From NCBI GenBank assembly GCA_964616755.1, contig CAZTSI010000078.1, forward strand, positions 1 through 12,618: DNA of 12,618 nt. Direction: 5' to 3'. This document shows, piece by piece, positions 1-8,482 of the stretch. Numbering within the stretch: the stretch's first letter is position 1; each line of letters starts with the position of its first letter. A model generated the notes under the pieces. It made no database searches and was not told the DNA's origin. It saw only the letters and a list, made by a program, of their open reading frames with translations. The position numbers and the translations under genes were made by a program. The DNA comes from CAYNFR01 sp964616755 (GTDB taxonomy: Bacteria > Bacteroidota > Bacteroidia > Chitinophagales > Saprospiraceae).

Positions 1-22
1 AAGAGTAAAGATGCAATCTTTA

Positions 23-55
23 ACATATAAAAATTATTAACCTACGTAGGTTAAT
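23..55 (-). terminator. Palindrome plus T-run at the end of the large secreted-protein gene
   Basis: Bases 36-55 form a perfect 20-nt palindrome centred on CTAC/GTAG. Read on the minus strand it can fold as an 8-bp stem with an ACGT loop, and it is followed by AATTTTTAT. The stem begins within the TAA stop codon at 55-57. This fits an intrinsic terminator for the gene on its right, although the stem is AT-rich and therefore weak. A T-run follows only on the minus strand. A protein-binding palindrome is the alternative. Confidence 0.4.
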
Positions 56-3000
56 TAATTACCTGCCCAGGGAAACTCGCTGCAAGTAAGGTCATTAATT
101 AAGATCATCACTGCATCAGCCTCAGGATCGCAAGGCCCCGCAGGGTCACTTGATGTCAAAGTAAGAATTATAACACCAGAAGCTATTTCGATGGGGCCCG
201 GAGCATAAGTAGTCGAAGGATTCATTCCACCAAAGTTACCCATATTATTAAAAGTACCATCACCAGTACTCGTCCACTTTCCAGTAGTCGTCCCGCCGGT
301 AATCGTGGCATTGAGGGTAGCCAGATTTAGGAAAGAGTTGGAACATAAGGGGCCATTCGGCATACCTGCATCCACAACGGGTATAGGGTTGTAGACAAAA
401 TTTACTATGATCAAACTATCACAACCATTGGTAGAATTGAAGGTGAGGGTATCACTAGGGTTCGATTCATTATACAGCGTGCCGTTAATTATCATGCCAT
501 ATCCGTCTCCACTACAACCGGTATAGTTGAATGTTTCAGAAAATTCTGGATGGAAGACCATATCTACGTTGACTATGCTATCACATCCCGATGCTGAAAT
601 GATGGTTACTTGACCTGATGCGTTTGATTCATCAAATGTTGTTCCGTCTATGACTATTGAAAAATTATCACCCTGACATCCATTATAAACATAGTTTGAC
701 TGAATAACTGGACAATTGACGAAACCAAAATCATAACTATGATTCGTCGTTCCATAAACGCCTGTTGTAAAGACAATTTGAGCTGCTAATCCATTTGAAG
801 AGCTGGTTGCGTCCGAATCAATGAGGTCAACGCTATTACTCAAGGCATTTGCCGTGGTAGCGCTGGCCAAAGAAAACGGCGTGGCAAGGGTCTCTGTGTA
901 TGAAATAGACAACTTATACGTACTTAGTGCAAGAACTTCCGAGCCTGTAAAAAGATTCGTATTGGCTGGGCCACCAAAGAAATAATAGCCTGCACTATTC
1001 GTGGTCGATTCACCGATAAGGCTGTCTGCACTATTAAATAATTGTACTTTTACATTAGCTAAAGGGGGTTCATTGGCATCTTGAATTCCATCTTTATCTA
1101 TATCATACCAGACGTAATTACCAATCACAATAGGCAACATACAAGCAGCTTCTAAATCACCAAGTCCGTTCGCTTTGGAAGCCAATCCGTTATTTCCTGG
1201 TAGGCCAGGACCAAAATCACCCCCTTCGAAAATTGTATATCCTCCAGGCATATTTGATACATTAACTGGTTGAGAAGGAATACCTTGCCGCGCTCCCGTT
1301 GAATTATTTAGTTTTAGGACGCCTCCTGAAAAATCATCGTAAGGATCCATTGCCGTTGTCACGATATATGGCGCATCCCTTAGTTGAATCAGACCACCCT
1401 GTGCAGTCTCCCAGTGAAACCCACCACTATTTGTATTAGGATTCCAAGTATTTTGTTCTAATGCAAATATATCCCAAAAATAAAACTCGTAACCATTTGG
1501 CCCTGAGTTGTTTAAGCCACCTGTGGTGGCACAACTTCCTGTTAGCCCTGTCTCAAGCGTATAGTTTCCATTGCTAAAACAGGCCTTTAATATATCTCCT
1601 GATGATATAGCATAAGTTCTAGAGTTTGAATTAAAATTAAAAAATTTGTCGGCTCCAGCTTGATCACCAAATCTGTCTCGAAATCCCAATATCATGTCGC
1701 CATTGTCTGCAAACTCTATATCAGATAACATTGGTTGAGGATACCCTATCTCACCATTGATAAAAAATGGATTGAAGTTGGGATTAGTTACCCATGATCG
1801 CCACGCCGATGGTGCAGAAAACGTATTATTTGCATTACCAAAAAACGCTTGACGAGAATAATTCAAATTGACTGTTAAGGCCAAAGTAAAAACACCTGTC
1901 TGAACATTCAAACTATGAATATAAGCATTGCTTCCATTTTCATCAACTGTACCAAGCCATAATTCACCATTGTGCCAAGCCAAACCAAAAGGTCGATGCC
2001 TACCTGCACCTGTAGGGTCAGGTGTAGCCCAACTTGTAATAAGTGAGCTCGAGGCAGGTAATCCTGTGGTTACATCTATAGCATATATTCGACGATTAAA
2101 TAAATTGACCACGTACAAAGTATTTTGATCGCCAGACATTTCTATATCTCCTAAGGCACGCTTACCAACAGCATCAAAACTTTGAAAACCAAAGCCTAAA
2201 TCATATATTTCTCCATTTCCAGAAACAGTGAAATCATGTGCATCCGCCCCAGCAACGTCAGGTGTACTCGTAAGTGCGTCTAACTCTAACACTCCTAAAA
2301 CACCACCGTCTGGAGATAATTGATAAATTGCATCTGGACCGGCTGGACCAAAAGTTGCGTATCGCTTATGGTATGCTGCCGCATAATACTTTCTATGTGT
2401 TTTTTGATAAGCTAGACCATTAGTAGTACCAACAGTATTATAGGTTGCAATCATTTGTGCTTTGTAGTTGGCCGTTTTATTCATTCCGATAAAATCATGC
2501 CCATCAGCGCTGGAGCGAAACTTTACGATAGCCGCGTCATTCACATAGGGTCCTGTCAGTGACCCTTCGACAAAACAAGGTACTAATAAGAATGGATCTT
2601 CTTCACAATATTCCTCAGGGTCATATAAAGCAAATTTTGTATTGGCACCTGGTAAAATATGTTGGACAGACCCTTGATTATCAGTCCCAAGTACGGATTC
2701 TTGATATCCACTCGGAAAATTGGAAAACCGCAAAGTATAGTATTGACATGCGCTTAGAGTGGCAAAGGAATAATAACCGTTAGCGGCAGAATTAGTGGTG
2801 GCAACCAAATTGGACATTGAATCATAAACAGATACGATGACGCCTCCTATGCCCGGTTCGCTACCATCCATGATCCCATCCATGTCTTCATCATGATAGA
2901 CAAACCCCTCTGTCAGCGGGTTGTAGTCAATAGTAAGTCGAATGACATCAACCGCTGCTTCGATCACACTATCTCCTCCTAGGTCAGCTGCTCGCACTTC

Positions 3001-3594
3001 TATCCTTATGGTCTCTCCGGCTAGACTTGAAAGGTCAGCGACCACAGAGGTCCAAGTGGCGGGACGATTGGAGGTTGTACCTTGCTCATTAACAATGGTC
3101 TGAAGTAGCGCATTATCGGAAGCTCTTCTGATCAATAATTGAAAGTAATCTGAAGAGTTACTATTGCGATGGGCAAAATTATAATGAAAGCTTAATTCTA
3201 CTAGACCGCAGGTAGGAATGGTAATATTGGGTGATCTTGCTACCGATGGGCCACCATCAACGTCTCTATTTCCACGTCGCGTCAGCAAAGTTCGCGAACC
3301 TTGAAAAGCAGCTATTTCCATTTGAACACCTCCGCTTGTATATGCATTGGCCGTGTTGCGCTGCCAATTTCCATCAGATGCGCCCCCTAAAAAAGTCCAG
3401 CTATTATCGCCAGTTCCACTTTCAAAATCAGCATAAAACAAGGTGATAGGAACAAATAAACTGCAATCGTCGACCAAAGAAGAGTTGTTGGCCTCTATTT
3501 GTGTTGAAAAAAGGACACAAGCCATCCAGAGCAGCATATACTGCAAGGTTCTAGCCACGAGGCAAAAGATGAGTGTCCTGCTCAGCTTGGTCAT
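55..3594 (-). CDS. Large secreted multidomain protein with two SdrD-B-like domains
   Basis: Complete 1179-residue frame. I do not recognise a specific gene. The N-terminus has a signal-peptide-like stretch: basic residues at 3 and 6, a hydrophobic core around 18-30, and a plausible cleavage after IEA at about 35. Met20 as an alternative start would lose the basic N-region, so Met1 is preferred. Residues about 52-224 look like a beta-sandwich (MAM or jelly-roll type) domain. Residues about 228-325 and 823-958 are SdrD-B-like domains with Asp-rich turns (DEDMDGIMDG at 235-244; DIDKDGIQDA at 831-840), a type that usually binds calcium. Between them lies a 500-residue region with propeller-like text (AIDVTTG, GELWLGTV). 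Two 54-residue Cys-paired repeats follow, then an Ig/PKD-like segment at about 1073-1167. Export and an adhesive or matrix role are inferred. No recognisable type IX sorting domain or LPXTG anchor is seen at the C-terminus, which is odd for such a protein. Confidence 0.85.
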   Translation of the reverse strand: MTKLSRTLIFCLVARTLQYMLLWMACVLFSTQIEANNSSLVDDCSLFVPITLFYADFESGTGDNSWTFLGGASDGNWQRNTANAYTSGGVQMEIAAFQGSRTLLTRRGNRDVDGGPSVARSPNITIPTCGLVELSFHYNFAHRNSNSSDYFQLLIRRASDNALLQTIVNEQGTTSNRPATWTSVVADLSSLAGETIRIEVRAADLGGDSVIEAAVDVIRLTIDYNPLTEGFVYHDEDMDGIMDGSEPGIGGVIVSVYDSMSNLVATTNSAANGYYSFATLSACQYYTLRFSNFPSGYQESVLGTDNQGSVQHILPGANTKFALYDPEEYCEEDPFLLVPCFVEGSLTGPYVNDAAIVKFRSSADGHDFIGMNKTANYKAQMIATYNTVGTTNGLAYQKTHRKYYAAAYHKRYATFGPAGPDAIYQLSPDGGVLGVLELDALTSTPDVAGADAHDFTVSGNGEIYDLGFGFQSFDAVGKRALGDIEMSGDQNTLYVVNLFNRRIYAIDVTTGLPASSSLITSWATPDPTGAGRHRPFGLAWHNGELWLGTVDENGSNAYIHSLNVQTGVFTLALTVNLNYSRQAFFGNANNTFSAPSAWRSWVTNPNFNPFFINGEIGYPQPMLSDIEFADNGDMILGFRDRFGDQAGADKFFNFNSNSRTYAISSGDILKACFSNGNYTLETGLTGSCATTGGLNNSGPNGYEFYFWDIFALEQNTWNPNTNSGGFHWETAQGGLIQLRDAPYIVTTAMDPYDDFSGGVLKLNNSTGARQGIPSQPVNVSNMPGGYTIFEGGDFGPGLPGNNGLASKANGLGDLEAACMLPIVIGNYVWYDIDKDGIQDANEPPLANVKVQLFNSADSLIGESTTNSAGYYFFGGPANTNLFTGSEVLALSTYKLSISYTETLATPFSLASATTANALSNSVDLIDSDATSSSNGLAAQIVFTTGVYGTTNHSYDFGFVNCPVIQSNYVYNGCQGDNFSIVIDGTTFDESNASGQVTIISASGCDSIVNVDMVFHPEFSETFNYTGCSGDGYGMIINGTLYNESNPSDTLTFNSTNGCDSLIIVNFVYNPIPVVDAGMPNGPLCSNSFLNLATLNATITGGTTTGKWTSTGDGTFNNMGNFGGMNPSTTYAPGPIEIASGVIILTLTSSDPAGPCDPEADAVMILINDLTCSEFPWAGN
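382..714 (-). repeat. Two tandem Cys-paired protein repeats, about 54 residues each
   Basis: Residues about 961-1015 and 1016-1071 of the large secreted protein are similar units. Each has a YNGC or YTGC cysteine (973 and 1027) and a second cysteine in a GCDS motif exactly 31 residues later (1004 and 1058), giving a period of 54. Both contain a DG/NG-T-x-(F/Y)-(D/N)ES motif between the cysteines. The even spacing suggests one disulfide per unit in an exported protein (inference). The DNA has diverged, so this is an old duplication. Confidence 0.7.
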
Positions 3595-3639
3595 GTTGGT
3601 TTGTTAACAGGAGGATTTCCTCAACCCTCTAGTAAGTGG

Positions 3640-3671
3640 TAAAGGTAATTTTTGTATATAGAAAAAACAAA
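3640..3671 (-). promoter_or_regulatory. Candidate Bacteroidota-type promoter for the large secreted protein
   Basis: On the minus strand a TTTG (3671-3668) is followed after 20 bases by TACCTTTA (3647-3640). That is 7 of 8 matches if TAnnTTTG is taken as the Bacteroidota -7 element, with a spacing in the normal range. It would start transcription some 40 bases before the ATG. A 12-nt inverted repeat (GAGGA-TT-TCCTC, 3611-3622) lies in the predicted leader and could affect translation. Prediction by pattern only. Confidence 0.4.
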
Positions 3672-3688
3672 TATTATTTATGTATAAT

Positions 3689-3709
3689 ACGAAATCAGGT
3701 CTGATTCGT
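3689..3709. promoter_or_regulatory. Imperfect inverted repeat in the divergent promoter region
   Basis: ACGAA-A-TCAG / GT / CTGATTCGT pairs over nine positions with one unpaired A at 3694 and a 2-base centre. The centre is too tight for an RNA hairpin, so if functional it is more likely a dimeric protein-binding site. It lies upstream of both predicted divergent promoters, outside their core elements. No regulator can be named. Confidence 0.25.
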
Positions 3710-3725
3710 GCATCTCTTACAAAAA

Positions 3726-3758
3726 TTGATACAAGAGCTATCAGAATCACTAACTTTG
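3726..3758 (+). promoter_or_regulatory. Candidate Bacteroidota-type promoter for valS
   Basis: TAACTTTG at 3751-3758 matches the TAnnTTTG -7 element exactly, and TTG at 3726-3728 lies 22 bases upstream. That is at the long end of the spacing reported for the phylum. Transcription would begin near 3764, giving a leader of roughly 90 bases before the valS ATG. This is the best promoter match in the window, but it is still a pattern prediction. Confidence 0.5.
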
Positions 3759-3857
3759 CAGCCTCTCAGACACACGGGTACTTGCCAAAGCTCTTCCTAG
3801 AAGAATCAAAGTCAATATCCATCCTCTGAAGAAATTAAGGATAAATGTGATCATGTT

Positions 3858-6482
3858 ATGGAGCATCTTTCGTCGAGATATGAAGCGGCAGAAATTGAAG
3901 AAAAGTGGTACGCCTATTGGGAATCAAGAGGATATTTCAATTCAGTACCAGATAATCGTGAAGCTTTCAGTATAGTCATTCCGCCGCCAAATGTGACAGG
4001 TGTTTTGCACATGGGGCACATGCTCAATAATACTGTCCAAGATATATTAATCCGAAAAGCACGGCTTGATGGGAAGAATGCTTGTTGGGTGCCTGGTACC
4101 GATCATGCCTCCATTGCTACTGAGGCAAAAGTGGTACACATGCTCCGTGAAAAAGGCATAAAAAAATCAGATCTCACCAGAGAGGAATTCTTAGCGCATG
4201 CATGGGAATGGACAGATAAGTATGGGGGCATTATTCTAAAACAACTCCGTAAGTTAGGGGCGTCATGCGATTGGAGCAGAACCGCCTTTACAATGGATGA
4301 GCCCCGTTCTGCGTCAGTGATTAAGGCATTCGTAGATTTATACCATTCGGGTAAACTATATCGCGATTTCAGGATGGTCAATTGGGATCCACTCGGCAAG
4401 ACCGTATTGTCGAATGAGGAAGTCATTTATCATTCGGAGATTACCCAATTATGTCATGTCAAATATCAGATAGAAGGGGCCGAGGAATTTATTGTTGTCG
4501 CTACCACGCGTCCTGAAACCATCATGGGCGACACAGCAGTTGCGGTGCATCCCGAAGATCCGCGATATGCTCATTTAAAGGGAAAAATGGTCATCGTTCC
4601 GATCGTTAACCGTTCGGTACCTATTATTTTTGATGACTATGTAGATCCGACTTTTGGCACAGGCGCACTTAAAGTAACGCCTGCTCATGATCCAAATGAT
4701 TATGAGATTGGCAAGCGGCATGATCTTGATGTAATTGACGTACTCAATGAAGACGGTACATTAAGTGAACTGGCACAGGTGCATATCGGGAAAGACAGAG
4801 AAATAGCGCGAAAAATTATCCGAAAGGAACTTCTAGAAAGTGGGGCTATTCTAAAAACCGAAGACTACGAGCATAATGTCGGTCGATCAGAGCGTACAAA
4901 TGCAGTAATAGAACCTAGACTCTCCTTGCAATGGTATGTGGATATGCAGCAATTGCTCGAACCTGCCCTAAGTGCTGTGATGGATGATACGATAGAATTT
5001 TTTCCAAAGAATCAGAAAAACACCTATCGCCATTGGATGGAAAATATCCGAGATTGGTGCATATCACGACAATTGTGGTGGGGACATCGCATTCCCGCTT
5101 GGTATTACGAAGATGATGTATTTGTCGCGTCCTCTGATCAAGAGGCTCTACGATTGGCAAAAGAAAAATATGGCCATTCCTTGACGTTGCAAGATTTACG
5201 TCAAGATGAAGATGTCCTAGACACATGGTTTAGCTCATGGCTATGGCCCATCACCTGTTTTAAAGGATTTCAATCCAGAGAAGAGTTGGATTATTATTTT
5301 CCGACAAGTATTCTAGTCACTGGCTGGGATATCATCTTCCTTTGGGTCGCTAGGATGATCATATCAGGATATGAATGGGAGCAACAACCAGCTTTTCACA
5401 AAGTCTATTTTACAGGAATGGTTCGCGACAAACAGCGTCGAAAAATGAGTAAATCATTGGGCAATTCTCCTGATGCGCTTGAACTCATTGCTCAATATGG
5501 TGCTGATGGTGTACGATTTGGAGTTTTATCTTCTTCTCCCGCTGGCGGCGATTTGTTATTCGACGAAAAATTATGCGAGCAGGGACGAAATTTCTGCAAC
5601 AAAATGTGGAATGCCCTTCGCCTGCTAAAAGGCTGGCAAATAGACCCTACACTACCCCAGCCCGAAGCCAATGAATTGGCTTGTCGATGGTTCGAGAGCA
5701 GAATAAATGATGTAATCCTCGAAACAGAGCACGATTATGCACAATACCGTCTTTCCGATATTACGATCAAATTGTACTCCTTAGTTTGGGATGACTTTTG
5801 TTCGTGGTATCTAGAAATGATCAAGCCACCTTTTGGAGAAGCCATTGATCCTATTACAGCAGATCGCGCAACAGGTTTTTTTGAAATAATTTGTCAACTG
5901 CTACATCCATTGATGCCTTTTGTTTCAGAGGAAATATGGCATCAGCTTTATACCCGCGCCGAAGGCGAAGATTGTATAGTGTCAGCCTATCCTAAAGCTG
6001 GACACTCTGTTCAATATTTGAATTCATTAGTACACTCTCTTCAGCAGTTAATAACTAAAATCCGAGAAACAAGAAATGTGAATGGTGTGTCGCATAAAGA
6101 AGCGCTGTCGTTATTTGTTCAACCAAGCGAGCAAATGATACTGAATACAACTGCCGCAAGAGATCTTGTGTCAAAACTTGCAAATCTGTCTAGTGTACAT
6201 TTAGAAGAAAGTTTTCCAACTCAAGGCAGTGCATTTCTTGCTGAAAACGAAAAATACTTCTTGCAGTTTACTATAGAAGTAAGCGTAGAAGAAGAGCAAG
6301 AAAGAATTCAGAAGGAAATCAATTATGCGCGAGGGTTTATTGCAAGTATTGAAAAGAAATTAAGCAACGAAAAATTTGTGTCCAGTGCGCCAAAAGCGGT
6401 TGTTGAAAAGGAACAGCAAAAATTAGCTGATGGGCAAGAGCGATTGAAGATACTAAAGGAGAATTTAGCCCAACTAATGTAA
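3858..6482 (+). CDS. valS: Valyl-tRNA synthetase
   Basis: A complete 874-residue class I aminoacyl-tRNA synthetase that charges tRNA-Val with valine in the cytosol. The start fits the family: only a few residues precede the conserved Y-x8-W-Y-x-Y-W block. The ATP-binding HIGH motif appears as HMGH at 51-54 after PPPNVTG, and KMSKS is at 529-533. The inserted CP1 editing domain, which removes mischarged threonine, is marked by ATTRPETIMGDTA at 215-227 and the GTGALKVTPAHDPND block at 267-281. The anticodon-binding helical domain follows (about 600-760). The C-terminal 65 residues form the charged coiled-coil arm typical of ValRS. Length is normal for a bacterial ValRS and no key motif is missing. 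No strong Shine-Dalgarno precedes the ATG. The stop codon overlaps the next start as TAATG, so the downstream ABC gene is probably cotranscribed. Confidence 0.98.
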   Translation: MEHLSSRYEAAEIEEKWYAYWESRGYFNSVPDNREAFSIVIPPPNVTGVLHMGHMLNNTVQDILIRKARLDGKNACWVPGTDHASIATEAKVVHMLREKGIKKSDLTREEFLAHAWEWTDKYGGIILKQLRKLGASCDWSRTAFTMDEPRSASVIKAFVDLYHSGKLYRDFRMVNWDPLGKTVLSNEEVIYHSEITQLCHVKYQIEGAEEFIVVATTRPETIMGDTAVAVHPEDPRYAHLKGKMVIVPIVNRSVPIIFDDYVDPTFGTGALKVTPAHDPNDYEIGKRHDLDVIDVLNEDGTLSELAQVHIGKDREIARKIIRKELLESGAILKTEDYEHNVGRSERTNAVIEPRLSLQWYVDMQQLLEPALSAVMDDTIEFFPKNQKNTYRHWMENIRDWCISRQLWWGHRIPAWYYEDDVFVASSDQEALRLAKEKYGHSLTLQDLRQDEDVLDTWFSSWLWPITCFKGFQSREELDYYFPTSILVTGWDIIFLWVARMIISGYEWEQQPAFHKVYFTGMVRDKQRRKMSKSLGNSPDALELIAQYGADGVRFGVLSSSPAGGDLLFDEKLCEQGRNFCNKMWNALRLLKGWQIDPTLPQPEANELACRWFESRINDVILETEHDYAQYRLSDITIKLYSLVWDDFCSWYLEMIKPPFGEAIDPITADRATGFFEIICQLLHPLMPFVSEEIWHQLYTRAEGEDCIVSAYPKAGHSVQYLNSLVHSLQQLITKIRETRNVNGVSHKEALSLFVQPSEQMILNTTAARDLVSKLANLSSVHLEESFPTQGSAFLAENEKYFLQFTIEVSVEEEQERIQKEINYARGFIASIEKKLSNEKFVSSAPKAVVEKEQQKLADGQERLKILKENLAQLM

Positions 6483-7156
6483 TGGAACAAAGCGAAGTTA
6501 TACGAATTAGAAATGGTAAAGTTTATGCTCATAATGAGCTAATTATCAACAGTCTAAATATGAGTCTGGTGGAGGGTGAGTTTTGTTATTTGTTCGGCCC
6601 AAACGGTTCAGGAAAGTCTACTTTTTTTAAAGCACTCTTTGGGCTTGAAAAAATACAGGCAACGGAAACTAATGTAATCGGCTACGATATCAATGAATTG
6701 AATAAGCATCAAATGCAAGATTACAGGCGACAATTGGGCATAATTTCAAATTTCTACCCTTTGATAGGCGAAAAGACAGTATATGATAATTTGGACATTA
6801 TCTTGCAAGCTACGGGGTGGAATATTATGAGCAAAAGAGATGAACGCATTAACGACTTATTAAAAAATGCAGGCATCATCAAAAGGGCGCAATCGCTTGT
6901 AGGTGAGTTATCTGCCGGCGAACAAGTCATCATAAAAATTCTCCGCGCTATGTTGAACGGGCCAAAGCTTATTCTGGCCGATGGCATTACATCTTTGTTA
7001 GACAATCAACTCAGCGAACAAGTACTCAATTTATTGAGAGATTTGGCGCTAAAAAATGGAAGTACCATACTTCTTGCCACTCACCGTCATGAATTAATAG
7101 AGCAATATCCAGCTCGGACATACTTGTGTCGTTCAAGAGTAATTGAGGAAATGTAA
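6482..7156 (+). CDS. FtsE-like ABC ATPase with degenerate catalytic motifs
   Basis: A 224-residue single ABC domain that aligns by eye with FtsE along its whole length, including the ATH...L...YP..T C-terminal pattern of Bacteroidota FtsE. Walker A is intact (GPNGSGKST, 39-47) and the H-loop His201 is kept. The Walker B segment reads LILADGIT (163-170): Asp167 is present, but the catalytic glutamate is Gly168 and the usual proline after it is Ile169. The Q-loop glutamine position is Asn90. The signature is LSAGEQ (143-148) rather than LSGGQ or LSGGE. ATP binding is likely retained, while hydrolysis is probably slow or absent (inference from family knowledge). FtsE normally pairs with the membrane protein FtsX in cell division and peptidoglycan remodelling, but no ftsX is in the window. 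The start codon overlaps the valS stop (TAATG), which indicates translational coupling. Confidence 0.85.
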   Translation: MEQSEVIRIRNGKVYAHNELIINSLNMSLVEGEFCYLFGPNGSGKSTFFKALFGLEKIQATETNVIGYDINELNKHQMQDYRRQLGIISNFYPLIGEKTVYDNLDIILQATGWNIMSKRDERINDLLKNAGIIKRAQSLVGELSAGEQVIIKILRAMLNGPKLILADGITSLLDNQLSEQVLNLLRDLALKNGSTILLATHRHELIEQYPARTYLCRSRVIEEM

Positions 7157-7252
7157 GCGGACTAATTTGCCTCGTCTTAAACGATAAGTAGAATCGGTAA
7201 ATGTGGTGAACTAGTAAAACTTTTTTGACATCTATTTTATAATCCTGCCGGT

Positions 7253-8482
7253 ATGAAATTTTGGAGAAAATTATCACAAGAACAAATTAAGGACAAGGTG
7301 TTTCGCGCTTTAGAATTAAATATAAATTACGAACATCAATTTGCGCTTGGTGTACCTGCTTCATACTTAGATAGTAAGGTGTTCAATCAAGATGCCGACT
7401 TTGTGCAAGATGCCCCTTTTATTTCTACATTAGTGCAAAACCCTAACCATATAGGATGTCACACCTTAGGGCAATCGGAATCCTATTTTTCGGGCACACA
7501 AGCTATCGAGAGAGAATTAATAGAAATATGCGCTGTAGATATTCTACATAGTGAGCCCAATACTTGTGATGGCTATATCGCCAGTGGAGGTACTGAGGCA
7601 AATATCCAGGCTGCATGGATTTACAGAAATTTTTTCATGCGCGAGCATCATGCGTCAAGTGATCAAATAGCTATTATTTGCTCTTCCGATGCCCATTATT
7701 CTGTGAGTAAAGCATCGAACATACTACAAATAGATATTTTCAAAGTGCCTGTGGATTTTAATTCGCGGCTTGCGTCTGCCGAAGATATAGCCCAGACATT
7801 ATCTCAAGCCAAGGCAAATGGCAAAACATGTTTTATTGTGATTTGCAACATGATGACAACTATGTTCGGATCGGTGGATGAGGTAAATACCTTCGCAGAT
7901 ATATTTGATAAAGAAGGTTGTCCATATAAAATCCATATTGATGGCGCGTACGGCGGATTCTATTACCCATTTTTAGACAAAACTGGGCACATGAGTTTCT
8001 CTAATCCTCGCATAAACTCATTCACTATGGACGCCCACAAAATGGCACAAGCACCCTATGGTACTGGTATCTTTCTGATACGCAAAGGCTATATGCATTA
8101 TGTCAACAATAAGGATGCTAAATATGTCCAAGGCGAAGACTTTACTTTGATAGGTAGCAGATCAGGCGCTAACGCAGTGGCCGTTTGGATGATATTGAGT
8201 AAAAATGGGCCATATGAATGGGAGGAGAAAATATTTATTTTACAGAAACGAGCAAGTTGGTTTTGCGATCAATTGCACAATTTAGGTATTGAACATTATA
8301 GACATCCTTGGTCTAATATCATTACCATCAAAGCAAAATTCGTGAAGGCTGAAATTGCCAAAGAATTTAGTTTAGTACCTGATAATCATGCACACCCTAC
8401 ATGGTATAAAATCGTCGTAATGGAACATGTGACCGTAGAAAAACTTTTGCCGCTAAAAAGGGCTTTGCTTGATTCCTATTAA
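7253..8482 (+). CDS. Group II PLP-dependent decarboxylase, substrate unknown
   Basis: A complete 409-residue fold-type I PLP enzyme of the group II decarboxylase family (glutamate, histidine, tyrosine, aromatic amino acid and MfnA-type enzymes). Visible motifs are SGGTEAN at 111-117 for the PLP phosphate, DAHYS at 146-150 with the ring-stacking His148, HIDGAYGG at 228-235 with Asp230 pairing to the pyridine nitrogen, and MDAHKMAQAPYG at 259-270, where Lys263 should form the Schiff base. A conserved SRSGANAVAVW stretch follows at 302-312. The enzyme would convert an amino acid to an amine in the cytosol. The sequence does not settle the substrate, and no transporter or amine-using gene is adjacent. 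It starts 96 bases after the FtsE-like gene with no clear promoter or terminator between, so it could be in the same operon. The length suits the compact histidine/tyrosine (MfnA-like) subgroup better than the longer eukaryote-type enzymes. Confidence 0.88.
   Translation: MKFWRKLSQEQIKDKVFRALELNINYEHQFALGVPASYLDSKVFNQDADFVQDAPFISTLVQNPNHIGCHTLGQSESYFSGTQAIERELIEICAVDILHSEPNTCDGYIASGGTEANIQAAWIYRNFFMREHHASSDQIAIICSSDAHYSVSKASNILQIDIFKVPVDFNSRLASAEDIAQTLSQAKANGKTCFIVICNMMTTMFGSVDEVNTFADIFDKEGCPYKIHIDGAYGGFYYPFLDKTGHMSFSNPRINSFTMDAHKMAQAPYGTGIFLIRKGYMHYVNNKDAKYVQGEDFTLIGSRSGANAVAVWMILSKNGPYEWEEKIFILQKRASWFCDQLHNLGIEHYRHPWSNIITIKAKFVKAEIAKEFSLVPDNHAHPTWYKIVVMEHVTVEKLLPLKRALLDSY

Noticed and set aside
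3683..3688. TATAAT between the divergent genes
   Set aside because: No correctly spaced -35 element, in an AT-rich stretch where the word arises by chance.
4103..4426. 107-codon open frame on the minus strand inside valS
   Set aside because: Antisense shadow of a strongly conserved gene with no domain of its own; the same applies to the other frames opposite valS, the ABC gene and the peptidase gene.
7225..7243. TTGACA and TATAAT words before the decarboxylase gene
   Set aside because: They are only 7 bases apart, far from the 16-18 needed for a sigma-70 promoter, and Bacteroidota use a different -7 element.
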